Part shown: positions 36,801 through 44,545 of the stretch, piece by piece
Layout of the letters: every line of letters starts with the position of its first letter
Position numbering within the stretch: the first letter of the stretch is position 1
Assembly: GCA_023388995.1 (NCBI GenBank)
Contig: JAEWFD010000004.1
Span: forward strand, 1 to 64,000
From: Bacillota bacterium
GTDB lineage: Bacteria > Bacillota_I > Bacilli_A > Erysipelotrichales > Erysipelotrichaceae
Reading direction: 5' to 3'
DNA length: 64,000 nucleotides
Position numbers and translations under genes: made by a program
The notes under the pieces: generated by a model
The model's database searches: none
Told to the model about the DNA's origin: nothing
What the model saw: only the letters and a program-made list of their open reading frames with translations

Positions 36801-37893
36801 CCGCAACACCAGCTAGTTGGGTTTCTTCTCTTTCCTGTTCTTCTCTATCAGTTCCAATCTCGTCTCGAAGACGTTTTTGATTTGCAGCTGCTCGTACCAG
36901 ATTACTATCTTCCAAAGCGGCTTTCTCATTGGCAAGTCCTTCCCGCTCATGACGATATTGAATCAATGCTTGGCTATCCTCTTGTACCTTGACATCCAAA
37001 TCCTTTATTTCCTGTTCCAATCCGACTAAATTTTTCGTAAACAATTGTGCCTTTTCTTTGTTTTCCTGATATACTCCAGCTTTTTTTCCTAACATATATT
37101 GGTTATACCGATCATATTCCACTTTAATAATCCCGGCATCCTTGTAGCCTTCTTTGTAGCTTTCCAAACGGCTATGAATTTCATCCATTTTCTCCATTGC
37201 ATCTACCATCGCCCGCAAGTCTTCATTTGATAATGTCTGCAAGGAACTATTCAGAACATCATATACTTTAGAAGGCGTAAATTCTTTGGAAAGCTTTGGT
37301 GCCCGAACTTTAATCAACAACCGGATAAACTGGTCATATTGTTCCAAGCGCTGAAATCCAAACAAATTGCGATTGACCATTTCCATATAGGACTGGCCAT
37401 TTTCCACAAAACAATCATCCTCAATTTCCTTCTTCAATTCATTTTTCGCAAGGGGTATTTTAGTCGATCCAACTTCCCTATACAAGAAAAAATCATAGCC
37501 AATACGTCGGCCATCTTTCAGACAGAATCCCCAAAAACTCAGTCCTTTTCCTTTCTGTGCTCGCAATCCGATCCCAATCGTGCGATATAGTTCACTACCC
37601 TCTTTCTTGAACTCTAAATATAAGTATCCGGTAGATTCATCTTCCTCCTGCGCACCAATTAAGTAATACTCCATCTTGCGATCTCGGGAACCGAACGGAT
37701 CTAGTCTTTCGGGACGGCTATTTCCATCTAAAATGAACGGAATAAAACTTTGTGTTGTAATCGACTTCCCGCTTCCGTTTGCCCCTCTGAGAAGCAGTTT
37801 TCCATCCGCAAATCGAAAGTCTTGATCATCATACAACCAAAAATGTACGAAACCGATGCGATTCATCTGCCATCTGTTTATTTTGTTACTCAT
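33847..37893 (-). CDS. jetC: Wadjet SMC-like ATPase JetC (TIGR02680 type)
   Basis: 1348 residues. Walker A GANGSGKS is at 37-44 after NRWQMNRIGFVHFWLYDDQDF. Long coiled coils flank a central hinge-like region. The ABC signature FSGGEKAMAMYVPL and Walker B FIIALDEAFAGVDE are near the C-terminus. This is the MukB/SMC-like loop-extruding motor of Wadjet. ATG 37893 has a GGAG site and starts 11 bases after the jetB stop; the seven codons upstream overlap jetB. The frame is intact and full length, so the system should be active. Confidence 0.9.
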   Translation of the reverse strand: MSNKINRWQMNRIGFVHFWLYDDQDFRFADGKLLLRGANGSGKSITTQSFIPFILDGNSRPERLDPFGSRDRKMEYYLIGAQEEDESTGYLYLEFKKEGSELYRTIGIGLRAQKGKGLSFWGFCLKDGRRIGYDFFLYREVGSTKIPLAKNELKKEIEDDCFVENGQSYMEMVNRNLFGFQRLEQYDQFIRLLIKVRAPKLSKEFTPSKVYDVLNSSLQTLSNEDLRAMVDAMEKMDEIHSRLESYKEGYKDAGIIKVEYDRYNQYMLGKKAGVYQENKEKAQLFTKNLVGLEQEIKDLDVKVQEDSQALIQYRHEREGLANEKAALEDSNLVRAAANQKRLRDEIGTDREEQEREETQLAGVAEDREEKYRQLRYEEGNLERSKQEYMRYMKELDEFQEVLQLEGHKKYLQGAQQLPGKQYHQSFQDQVLYVKKQIQDSLQALRQQEAAETEYSRKEEEWQNACVQTDQEAVQLERSRRLEDDERDRLIEAFYIYEKTSTLLGLDHYILQRITGFIQHYQGMADEKKLQEAMMQHVELLRKPMKEEFTRLKYSLSLCQTEHQAAIGELEALLAMKEPVPMRSAKTMAAREALTHAGVPFHSFYEVIDFADEVSKKQAALIEEQLADAGILDALVVTPEWMERALQVLGRQSDQIICCSFEHNTRAEFPLLKPSGITPEFDHAARAILRMIALEDTGCGHLTLAIDGMYSHGIIRGHSLASDEYGYIGLQAREQKRLAMIEKQRQIVLQKEQHVNDIKQQISDLEEQLAVLATEYNGLPSTKDLIQALDIVKECEHTYRQYKDISERLEKEKNRLFEVLHQKRQGVLTSTKGLPYPRKVNHYEEALEAAGEYERCVSALERKEEELGHAKIIVNIKKEQIDQLEWDVEQTHLRITKISRRLELKELELAAIEEILSKPENKELAQKLVSIENRLGELTALIESLNAEIAGMAAYIKLKSEELVLQQAQQEEVTAALQAACHCYEEELHLGYVIAAENRSADDVLKEAIGCIRDGDRMRGSEEMYNALHRNYTQHLSYLSAYQPKIEECFDYIPGFTSKRYNIRFTWNGQQLSLYEFHKLMRSTIEETQLLIQEEDRKLFEDILADTLVQKLNYRIMESRRWIRNMSGLMGDMDTSMGLNFALDWRGRIRSDDQELDTAELEKLFSRDRALLTNEDREKVSRHFRLRIQQAKQIVEENGQTVNYADLVRDALDYRQWFEFRMFYKRKGKDKKELTNAAFNQFSGGEKAMAMYVPLFAAVSAQYQMAEDTSPFIIALDEAFAGVDEKNISTMFELVETLQFGYIMNSQALWGCYETVKSLSICELLPSEERDMITVIPYHWNGKKRSVFE

Positions 37894-37903
37894 ACTGATC
37901 TCC

Positions 37904-39037
37904 TTATTTCCCATATGTATCCATAAACCGCTGCGGATATACGCCTATAAATTTTCCGGCAGCTGGATATATGGCAATTTCATCTTCATATTGTACAATC
38001 ATCTTCCATTGCTTCATATAACTGATTACTTCACCCACCAGTTTTTCGTCACTCATATCCCGATACTCTTTGCTGAATCCCTCGTAGTTTTCCTGCCGGC
38101 AGCGAAGCAGCTGTTTCTGAAACTTATTAGCAGATATCCGCACAATATCAGCGCTATCTCGATTCATTTTCCCTTTTACAATTTGATCCCGCAATCGCTC
38201 ACAAAACAACAATACTATTTCTGGCAGCATTCCATCTTTGGGATGTTGTCTTCCGAATATATCTTCTTCCAAGGTAAAAAATGCCGCATTTTTATGAATC
38301 TGCAAGCGCCCTCCCAACGCTTCTTCCATATATTTTTGCACCCATTGCCGCTGATTGCGCAAATAAAGTGAATCCGGATCATCGACACTCTCCCAATACA
38401 TTGCGGGGGTCAATGTCAAATGCCGATAAACACGATTGGTGCGGGCATACCCTCTTGTCTCATCCAAATCAGCATTCTGCAATTTTTCTAAATCACCAAC
38501 ATGATTCACATCTGTAATGTCCCGCATGAAGTGAGTGGCGAAGTAACGGGATAAACTCGTGTTTTCATATAAAATCTCATGTTCCAAGGTAGATGACAAA
38601 CTATCCAAGCTACCTTCATAAGACACGAGAATATGCACAGACTGAGCAAACTTTAACATTCTAACTAAAGACTTGCGTTGAGTATACTGCGTCCAATCCA
38701 CGTCCATAAATTCTGAAAGAAAGGTTTCCAAGGTACTGATCAGTTCTGACAGCAAAAACTGCTCACCCTCGTCTAAATCCTCCAGATAGATAAGTAAGCC
38801 GCACAGCAGCATATAGTCACGTGGTTCCTGAAACTGTTTGATACCCATATAGCTCTCGCCCTTTACCGGTATTTTTTCCAATTTGATTAACTTTTCATTC
38901 ATAATTACCCGCCAGCCAGTTAGTTCATCCAGAAAACGACGCAGCGACGGCAAAGCTCGCTTCACTTGAAAATACAGTTCTTTGTCATATTCACGGGTAA
39001 TCCAAAAATGATCTAGCAGCATTCGCAATTCTGTCAT
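37904..39037 (-). CDS. jetB: Wadjet accessory subunit JetB (TIGR02678 type)
   Basis: 377 residues. The N-terminus (LLDHFWITREYDKELYFQVKRALPSLRRFLDELTGWRVIMNEKLIKLEKIP) and the later FATHFMRDI and RHLTLTPAMYWE segments fit TIGR02678, the MukE-like (kite) subunit that binds JetC. Its ATG overlaps the jetA stop as ATGA, giving translational coupling and matched stoichiometry. Confidence 0.88.
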   Translation of the reverse strand: MTELRMLLDHFWITREYDKELYFQVKRALPSLRRFLDELTGWRVIMNEKLIKLEKIPVKGESYMGIKQFQEPRDYMLLCGLLIYLEDLDEGEQFLLSELISTLETFLSEFMDVDWTQYTQRKSLVRMLKFAQSVHILVSYEGSLDSLSSTLEHEILYENTSLSRYFATHFMRDITDVNHVGDLEKLQNADLDETRGYARTNRVYRHLTLTPAMYWESVDDPDSLYLRNQRQWVQKYMEEALGGRLQIHKNAAFFTLEEDIFGRQHPKDGMLPEIVLLFCERLRDQIVKGKMNRDSADIVRISANKFQKQLLRCRQENYEGFSKEYRDMSDEKLVGEVISYMKQWKMIVQYEDEIAIYPAAGKFIGVYPQRFMDTYGK

Positions 39038-40512
39038 ACTTCCTCCTCAAATACCAATACATAGCTAGGCATCCATAGCTTGCCATCTTCACAATACAAG
39101 GTAATCTCACCATTTTCTTTAATTAGAGTGTAAACTTGACCAAATTCTGTTCGACCAGTTCGCTCATTGGTAGTGTTGGCTGCTGCAATCCATCGAAGCA
39201 GTGTATTTTTGGTTGCTGTCGAGATCGTTTCCTGTATGGCAGCCAATGCCAAGCGGTTGCCTTTTTTATACTTCAACACCATATTCCGTTCTTTTTCGAC
39301 TTTTTCTAAATGTTCCTGCATTTTGACCATTCGTTCCATGGTGCGGGTAGCAAATCCAGTCTTGTCAACTCGCGGACGGTACTTGTTAGTTCGTGGCGTA
39401 AGGGAAAATATCATTGGTTCTTCATCATAAACACTGCTGTTAATGCTATCGGTAGTCCGTTGGGCATTGATTTTAAAATGTTCAATCTGAAATACCCCAA
39501 ATGCCAGCGCTGCCAGGCAGTGCGCTTCCTCTATATCTTTGCATTTTTGGAACAGGTGGATATAGCGACGATAATCTTCTTTACGATTGATACCCCATCC
39601 CTGAAGCTGCAAAATCAATGTTGCGTTTTGTATTACCTTGCGAATAATTTCATTTGTAACTTCAAGTACCATATCACTTTCGGAAATACGGATATCACTA
39701 CGGCAAAACCATCCTTCGATGGTCTGCCATTGGCCTGGTATCCGCTCCCGAATCTGTTCTTCCAAATCAGCATTTTGTTCTGATATAGGACGGGGAATAT
39801 CCAATTCACTGGCAATCACTCGCTGCAACAAGCGATGTTTTACATCTTGATCCAAATTGAACAATTTTGATCCAATCTTACCTGAATAGCTCTGCAATTC
39901 CCGCACAAATTCCCGCAAATAAGAAACAAAGCGATCTTTATGGATCAAGAATTCAACCGACTTCATCAGGTGTTCTGATTGTCCTGAGTAAAATTCACGA
40001 AGGTAGTCTTTATAATTTTGATTCAGAATGGTGAAATCTTCTTGCAGGCTTCGCCACCATTGATTTACCTCTTTCAGTGATGCACTCAACATCCCTTCTG
40101 CTTGCTCGACAGCCTTCAAAATACGTACAAAATAATGCGAAGATAAGCTGCTACCTTCCAGAAACAAATTTTCCAGGCGGATTGTCATTCGTTCAATCTC
40201 AAGCGCATATTCGGACATCGAATATTGAAATTGCTTATTTTTGTAATCTTCGATGGAATATACTCGCCTCGGATCTTGAATAGGTGTTAAGTTTTTCCAC
40301 CCTACCAACATATTCAAGTCCTGTTTCAACTGATCTATAGAGTACTCTTCAAAACCGTTAATCTGAATGAGCCGTTCATAAATATCTTCTTTATATAGTT
40401 TAAAACGCATCTTTTCATTTTCCAAATAGAAAATACGCATAATCGTTCGATATTGCATTGCATTTGTAGTCGTCAGGTAAGTTGCCTGCGAAACGGGATC
40501 AAGATATTTCAT
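39034..40512 (-). CDS. jetA: Wadjet kleisin subunit JetA (TIGR02677 type)
   Basis: 492 residues. Start YLTTTNAMQYRTIMRIFYLENEKMRFKLYKEDIYERL is the TIGR02677 signature as I recall it; the rest is helical, as expected for the MukF-like kleisin that bridges JetC heads. It is the first jet gene and has a perfect AAGGAGG site. jetABCD is complete and in canonical order, making this a Wadjet system of the TIGR02677-02680 class (usually called type III). It defends against plasmid transformation. Confidence 0.88.
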   Translation of the reverse strand: MKYLDPVSQATYLTTTNAMQYRTIMRIFYLENEKMRFKLYKEDIYERLIQINGFEEYSIDQLKQDLNMLVGWKNLTPIQDPRRVYSIEDYKNKQFQYSMSEYALEIERMTIRLENLFLEGSSLSSHYFVRILKAVEQAEGMLSASLKEVNQWWRSLQEDFTILNQNYKDYLREFYSGQSEHLMKSVEFLIHKDRFVSYLREFVRELQSYSGKIGSKLFNLDQDVKHRLLQRVIASELDIPRPISEQNADLEEQIRERIPGQWQTIEGWFCRSDIRISESDMVLEVTNEIIRKVIQNATLILQLQGWGINRKEDYRRYIHLFQKCKDIEEAHCLAALAFGVFQIEHFKINAQRTTDSINSSVYDEEPMIFSLTPRTNKYRPRVDKTGFATRTMERMVKMQEHLEKVEKERNMVLKYKKGNRLALAAIQETISTATKNTLLRWIAAANTTNERTGRTEFGQVYTLIKENGEITLYCEDGKLWMPSYVLVFEEEV

Positions 40513-40563
40513 GTTACCTCCTTGGATTCATTGATGAATACCTGCCTTCCAGTGGACGGCGCC

Positions 40564-40613
40564 TACCAGTTAAACGATCATTCCCTTCAATAACGTTCGT
40601 TTATAAACTGGTA
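40564..40613. repeat. Long imperfect inverted repeat upstream of jetA
   Basis: Arms TACCAGTTAAACGA (40564-40577) and its complement with a short insertion (40596-40613) are separated by 18 bases, between the DUF4143 gene stop and jetA. It lacks a T tract after it on either strand, so an operator or RNA-processing role is as likely as termination. Confidence 0.5.
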
Positions 40614-40622
40614 CTCTTTCTT

Positions 40623-41816
40623 TTATATATTTTTTTCCAAAAAATCATACAAATGGATGATCTGTATCCCATTCACATTGCCAACATCAAAATAGTTCAT
40701 CGTCACAATGATTCTTTCATAATTATCACGAACTAGAAGCAAGTTGCGTATTTCCCGGTCACTATCCTTGGGCATTTCATAAGTTACTTGGACATATTTC
40801 ACCACTTCATTTTTAAAACATACAAAATCAATTTCAACATCGTCATACTTACCTACAAATACTTCATAACCCGATTGCATTAGTTTTAGAAAAACAATAT
40901 TTTCAATTTGCGAACCCATATCTGTATTCAGACGCCCTAATACGCTATTTCTGATTCCTGTATCAACAACATAATATTTGCCTAACGTTTTCAGCCGTTC
41001 CTTACCTCTGATGTCATAGCGTACAGCTTTATAAAAGGTAAAAGAATCTTCTAAAAGAGAAAGATACTTTTCTACTGTTTCTCCTTTTGTCTTGGTGCCG
41101 GATGAAGTTAGATAATTTGCAATTTTATTACTTGATACTGCATTTCCGATATTATCCATCAAATATAAAGAGATCTTAAGTAAAAGATCTATATTTGAAA
41201 TATTCGCACGCAAAGATACATCTTTCAAGATAATGCTGTTATATATCCCCTTAAGTACATCTTTTTTTAATTCATCATGATCAAGCAATGCAACCGAAGG
41301 GAAGCCGCCAAATTTTAGATAACTGTCAAACATTACTTGCTTTCCTTTTAAATCAGTTACATTTTTATATCCTAATAACTCCTCAAAGGTTAACGGGAAA
41401 ATTTGAATTTCTACATATCTGCCGGTAAGATAGGTAGCCATCTCCCCAGAAAGCAAATTCGCATTGGATCCTGTAATATAGATGTCGCAGTTATAAGCAA
41501 CTCTTAAGCCATTCACTAATTTCTGCCAATTATTTACCTCTTGTATTTCATCAAATAAGAAATATGCTTTTTTATTTGGATCTATTTTTTCTTTTATATA
41601 TCGATATAAAGCATCGTAACTCAAAAGCCCAAATGTATCTGGATGTTCAAAATTCAAAAACATGATTGTTTCATCTGTCACAACAGTGTTCAGATATTCC
41701 TGAAACATTTTTAAAAGAAATGACTTTCCAGATCGTCTAACGCCGCTAATCACTTTAACAAATTCCGTATCCTTATATTGAATCAATTTAGTTAAATAGG
41801 AATGTCTTTGCAACAT
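40623..41816 (-). CDS. DUF4143/AAA_14-family ATPase
   Basis: 397 residues. Walker A GVRRSGKS near residue 28 and Walker B YFLFDEIQEV belong to the AAA_14 domain. The C-terminal DUF4143 part includes a PD-(D/E)XK-like strand (EIDFVCFKNEVVKYVQVTYEM). These proteins are common and diverse in bacteria, and their function is mostly unknown. ATG 41816 has a GAGGTG site; the first 19 codons of the open frame lie in the promoter region. It sits between the jet genes and ligD. Confidence 0.8.
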   Translation of the reverse strand: MLQRHSYLTKLIQYKDTEFVKVISGVRRSGKSFLLKMFQEYLNTVVTDETIMFLNFEHPDTFGLLSYDALYRYIKEKIDPNKKAYFLFDEIQEVNNWQKLVNGLRVAYNCDIYITGSNANLLSGEMATYLTGRYVEIQIFPLTFEELLGYKNVTDLKGKQVMFDSYLKFGGFPSVALLDHDELKKDVLKGIYNSIILKDVSLRANISNIDLLLKISLYLMDNIGNAVSSNKIANYLTSSGTKTKGETVEKYLSLLEDSFTFYKAVRYDIRGKERLKTLGKYYVVDTGIRNSVLGRLNTDMGSQIENIVFLKLMQSGYEVFVGKYDDVEIDFVCFKNEVVKYVQVTYEMPKDSDREIRNLLLVRDNYERIIVTMNYFDVGNVNGIQIIHLYDFLEKNI

Positions 41817-41841
41817 AAAATCACCTCTATAGAAGTATAGC

Positions 41842-41910
41842 ACATTTTTGCCTTTCAAGAGGTATAAAAACAAAAAAAATAAAGTTTTACCTTTGTAAAA
41901 GGAAAAATTT
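41842..41910 (-). promoter_or_regulatory. Operator pair and promoter of the DUF4143 gene
   Basis: Two blocks, CCTTTCAAGAGGT (41851-41863) and ACCTTTGTAAAAGG (41889-41902), are near-complements of each other and 25 bases apart, in a strongly A/T-tracted stretch. An extended -10 (TGCTATACT) lies just downstream on the minus strand. A degenerate copy with the same spacing exists at 30388-30455. Confidence 0.5.
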
Positions 41911-41965
41911 ATTTTTTATTAGTTTGATTACCCAAGCACGAATAAACAATAGTAAATTAATATAT

Positions 41966-42832
41966 CTACCGCAGCACCTGCTTCTGATCAAAGTAGTCTT
42001 TCCAAGGATCTTCTTTATCTATGTACTTTAGTGCTTTCTCCATCGTAATTTCATCTGGTGCAACTTTATCTAATTCATCCCAAGTAATCGGCAAAGATAC
42101 CTTGGCACCTTTCCTTGCTCTGATTGAATACGGTGCTACGCTGGTTGCTCCGCGGCCATTGCGAATCCAATCGATGAATATCTTATTCTTGCGATTCACT
42201 TTTCTCACATTGCTGGTATATCGATCCGGCCATTTCTTTTCCATCACTTCTGCAATTCGCCGGGCAAAATCATGGAATACATCCCAAGACTTCACTGGCT
42301 TAAAGGGTACTACAATATGATATCCCTTCCCTCCGCTTGTTTTCAGATAAGATACTAATGATAACTCATCTAAAATGCATTTCAAATCTCTAACTCCTTG
42401 CCGCACTTGCTCCAGATTCATTCCTTCATCCGGATCTAGATCAAATACCATCATATCGGGTTTCTCTAATTTTTGTACTTTGCTTCCCCATGTGTGAAAT
42501 TCAAGCGTTCCCATTTGCGCTTCGGAAACGAGGCCAATATTATTTTTTATATAAAAATAATCATCCAGCTCTCCTTCACTATTGGGAATTGCTTTGGTAA
42601 TTACTCCTTTATTACTATGATTCGGATGTTTTTTAAAGAAGCACGCTTCTCCAATCCCTTTCGGACATCGAACGATACTTAAGATGCGGTCTTTTACATA
42701 AGGCAGCATATGTTCTGCAATTGCTGCATAATAGCGGACTACATCTTCTTTCGTAATATCAGGATCTGCAAAAATAATTTTATCAGGACTTGTTATTTTA
42801 ACACCTTCAATGATGATATCGTTGCTTTTCAT
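41966..42832 (-). CDS. ligD: LigD-type polymerase/primase domain protein
   Basis: 288 residues, an archaeo-eukaryotic primase-type polymerase (LigD POL). The catalytic Asp pair is in VFDLDPDEG, followed by LKTSGGKGYHIVVPF with the conserved His. It fills gaps with ribonucleotides or deoxynucleotides at breaks during bacterial NHEJ. It is separate from, and 18 bases downstream of, the ligase gene, whereas many bacteria fuse them. No Ku gene is present in this window. Confidence 0.88.
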   Translation of the reverse strand: MKSNDIIIEGVKITSPDKIIFADPDITKEDVVRYYAAIAEHMLPYVKDRILSIVRCPKGIGEACFFKKHPNHSNKGVITKAIPNSEGELDDYFYIKNNIGLVSEAQMGTLEFHTWGSKVQKLEKPDMMVFDLDPDEGMNLEQVRQGVRDLKCILDELSLVSYLKTSGGKGYHIVVPFKPVKSWDVFHDFARRIAEVMEKKWPDRYTSNVRKVNRKNKIFIDWIRNGRGATSVAPYSIRARKGAKVSLPITWDELDKVAPDEITMEKALKYIDKEDPWKDYFDQKQVLR

Positions 42833-42850
42833 AGGTTCATTCCATTTCTA

Positions 42851-44365
42851 TTATTCTCTTTTCACATCTTTCGGGTCTTTATCCATACGAAGCCCTTTGA
42901 AACTTGCTTGTCTTAGTTGATCTTCATCGGTCCATTCCGCAAATTTAATTTCTGCGACCAGCTTCGGTTTCAGCCAGATAATGGTTTCTTGCCCTCTTGG
43001 TTTGGGAGCAATATGAAACGGTGACTCCTTTATTTTCAAAGGTTTAAACTTTTGATCTAGTTCTCTTATTTCTGCTTGTCCCAGCCCGGTTCCTGATCGT
43101 CCGACATAAATAAACTCTTTTCCATCATAAACGCCTAACAGCAAAGAACTGACTGCTCTTGCTTTCTTCTCTGAAATTGTATATCCGCCAATTACAAATT
43201 CCTGCCGTTTTTCACATTTTAACTTGATCCAATCGCCATTCCTGCTGCCACTGTAAATGGAATTTACTTTTTTGCCTACAATCCCTTCCATGCCGATATT
43301 ACAAGCTGCCGCAAAGCATTCTTCCCCGGTGCCTTCTATATGCTTGCTGTAGCGTAAATTACTTGGTGCACCTTTCATCAATGCCTCAAGCTGCTGCTTT
43401 CTTTCTATCAACGGCAACATTCGTAAATCTTTCCCATCCAAGGCAAGTAGATCAAAAACAACGTAAGTAAGAGTTTGGTTCCTCGGTCCTTCCATATAGT
43501 TTTGCAAGGCTTGAAAATCTGTCTTTCCTTCCGCATCTGCAATCACCATTTCCCCATCCAAGACCATTGCCCGACCACCCGCAAAATCTGCTAAGGTCGC
43601 AGCAACTGACGCAAAGTGTTCTGTATAGTCATTGTTATTTCGCGTGACTAATCGTGCCTGGCTATTCTCTATAAAAGCCAAAATTCGATAACCGTCATAT
43701 TTCAGTTCATACAACCAATCACCTTTGGGCACGGCATCAACCAGCTTCGCTAGTTGTGCTTCTGCTTCTTGGAATGGATTTTTTGCTGCTTTCTTAGCTT
43801 TTCCTTTTGCAATTTCTTCCATGGTTCTTCCGGTTCGAATGCTTGTTATAAAGTTAGATATTCCGTCACTATCTTTCGTGTATTCATCCTTTTCTTTTAA
43901 GAGCAGCCAGTTATCATCTGTTTCATTTTCTTTGGGCTTCATTCGTACCAGTGCCCATTTTCCCTTTAACCGTTTCCCGTACAAGATAATTTTCAAGGAA
44001 CCGGTTTTCATACCTTCTTCAACATCGAATTGGGGTTCCCAAGTTCCCTCATCCCAAAGCATGACTGTGCCACCGCCATATTCGCCCTTAGGAATTGTTC
44101 CCTCAAAGTACCGATAGTCTAACGGATGATCTTCAACATGTACTGCCAGTCGTTTATGCTTTGTGTTATAAGAAGGACCTTTGGGAACAGCCCAGCTTAA
44201 TAAAGTACCCTCCCATTCCAAACGAAAGTCATAATGATCCCGCCGTGCCATATGATGTTGAACAACAAAGTGCAACTTTTTTTGTGGTTTCACTATCTTT
44301 CCTTTCGGCTCTGCAGTACGGCTGAAATTTCTTTTTTGATTGTATTTGGTTAACTTTTCGGTCAT
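42851..44365 (-). CDS. ligD: LigD-type 3'-phosphoesterase / ATP-dependent DNA ligase
   Basis: 504 residues. N-terminal phosphoesterase domain (FVVQHHMARRDHYDFRLEW, HVEDHPLDYRYFEGTIPKGEYGGGTV) then an ATP-dependent ligase with the adenylated Lys in YELKYDGYR near residue 225, DGEMV and EGIVGKK. It trims 3' ends and seals double-strand breaks. ATG 44365 has an AGGAG site. Its promoter region is shared with the divergent ATPase gene at 44546, so expression could be affected by changes at the repeat there. Confidence 0.9.
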   Translation of the reverse strand: MTEKLTKYNQKRNFSRTAEPKGKIVKPQKKLHFVVQHHMARRDHYDFRLEWEGTLLSWAVPKGPSYNTKHKRLAVHVEDHPLDYRYFEGTIPKGEYGGGTVMLWDEGTWEPQFDVEEGMKTGSLKIILYGKRLKGKWALVRMKPKENETDDNWLLLKEKDEYTKDSDGISNFITSIRTGRTMEEIAKGKAKKAAKNPFQEAEAQLAKLVDAVPKGDWLYELKYDGYRILAFIENSQARLVTRNNNDYTEHFASVAATLADFAGGRAMVLDGEMVIADAEGKTDFQALQNYMEGPRNQTLTYVVFDLLALDGKDLRMLPLIERKQQLEALMKGAPSNLRYSKHIEGTGEECFAAACNIGMEGIVGKKVNSIYSGSRNGDWIKLKCEKRQEFVIGGYTISEKKARAVSSLLLGVYDGKEFIYVGRSGTGLGQAEIRELDQKFKPLKIKESPFHIAPKPRGQETIIWLKPKLVAEIKFAEWTDEDQLRQASFKGLRMDKDPKDVKRE

Positions 44366-44500
44366 GAGATACTCCTTACAAACAAATATCGATATATTGC
44401 TAGTGTTTCCCAAGCAATTTTATTTATCCTATTAACAAATTCAAAAAATATAACAAAACTTCAAGAGCTAGTAACGTTATATTTGTTAAAGCTATTGTAT

Positions 44501-44524
44501 ATAGATAATAAGTAATTATCTATA
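44501..44524 (+). repeat. Left copy of a 22-bp inverted repeat (possible recombination site)
   Basis: Bases 44503-44524 occur again, exactly and in inverted orientation, at 48105-48126. This copy is itself a perfect palindrome of two nine-base arms (ATAGATAAT at 44501-44509, ATTATCTAT at 44515-44523) around a five-base centre AAGTA. Short inverted arms around an asymmetric centre are what tyrosine recombinases bind. A -35-like TTGTTA (44483-44488) lies 17 bases before a TAATAA inside the repeat, so the left flank may carry a promoter reading into the segment. Confidence 0.65.
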
Positions 44525-44545
44525 GATATTGGTGAGAATTATTTT

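Noticed and set aside
39310..39783. 157-codon plus-strand open frame opposite jetA
   Set aside because: Antisense shadow of a well-supported gene without start signals.
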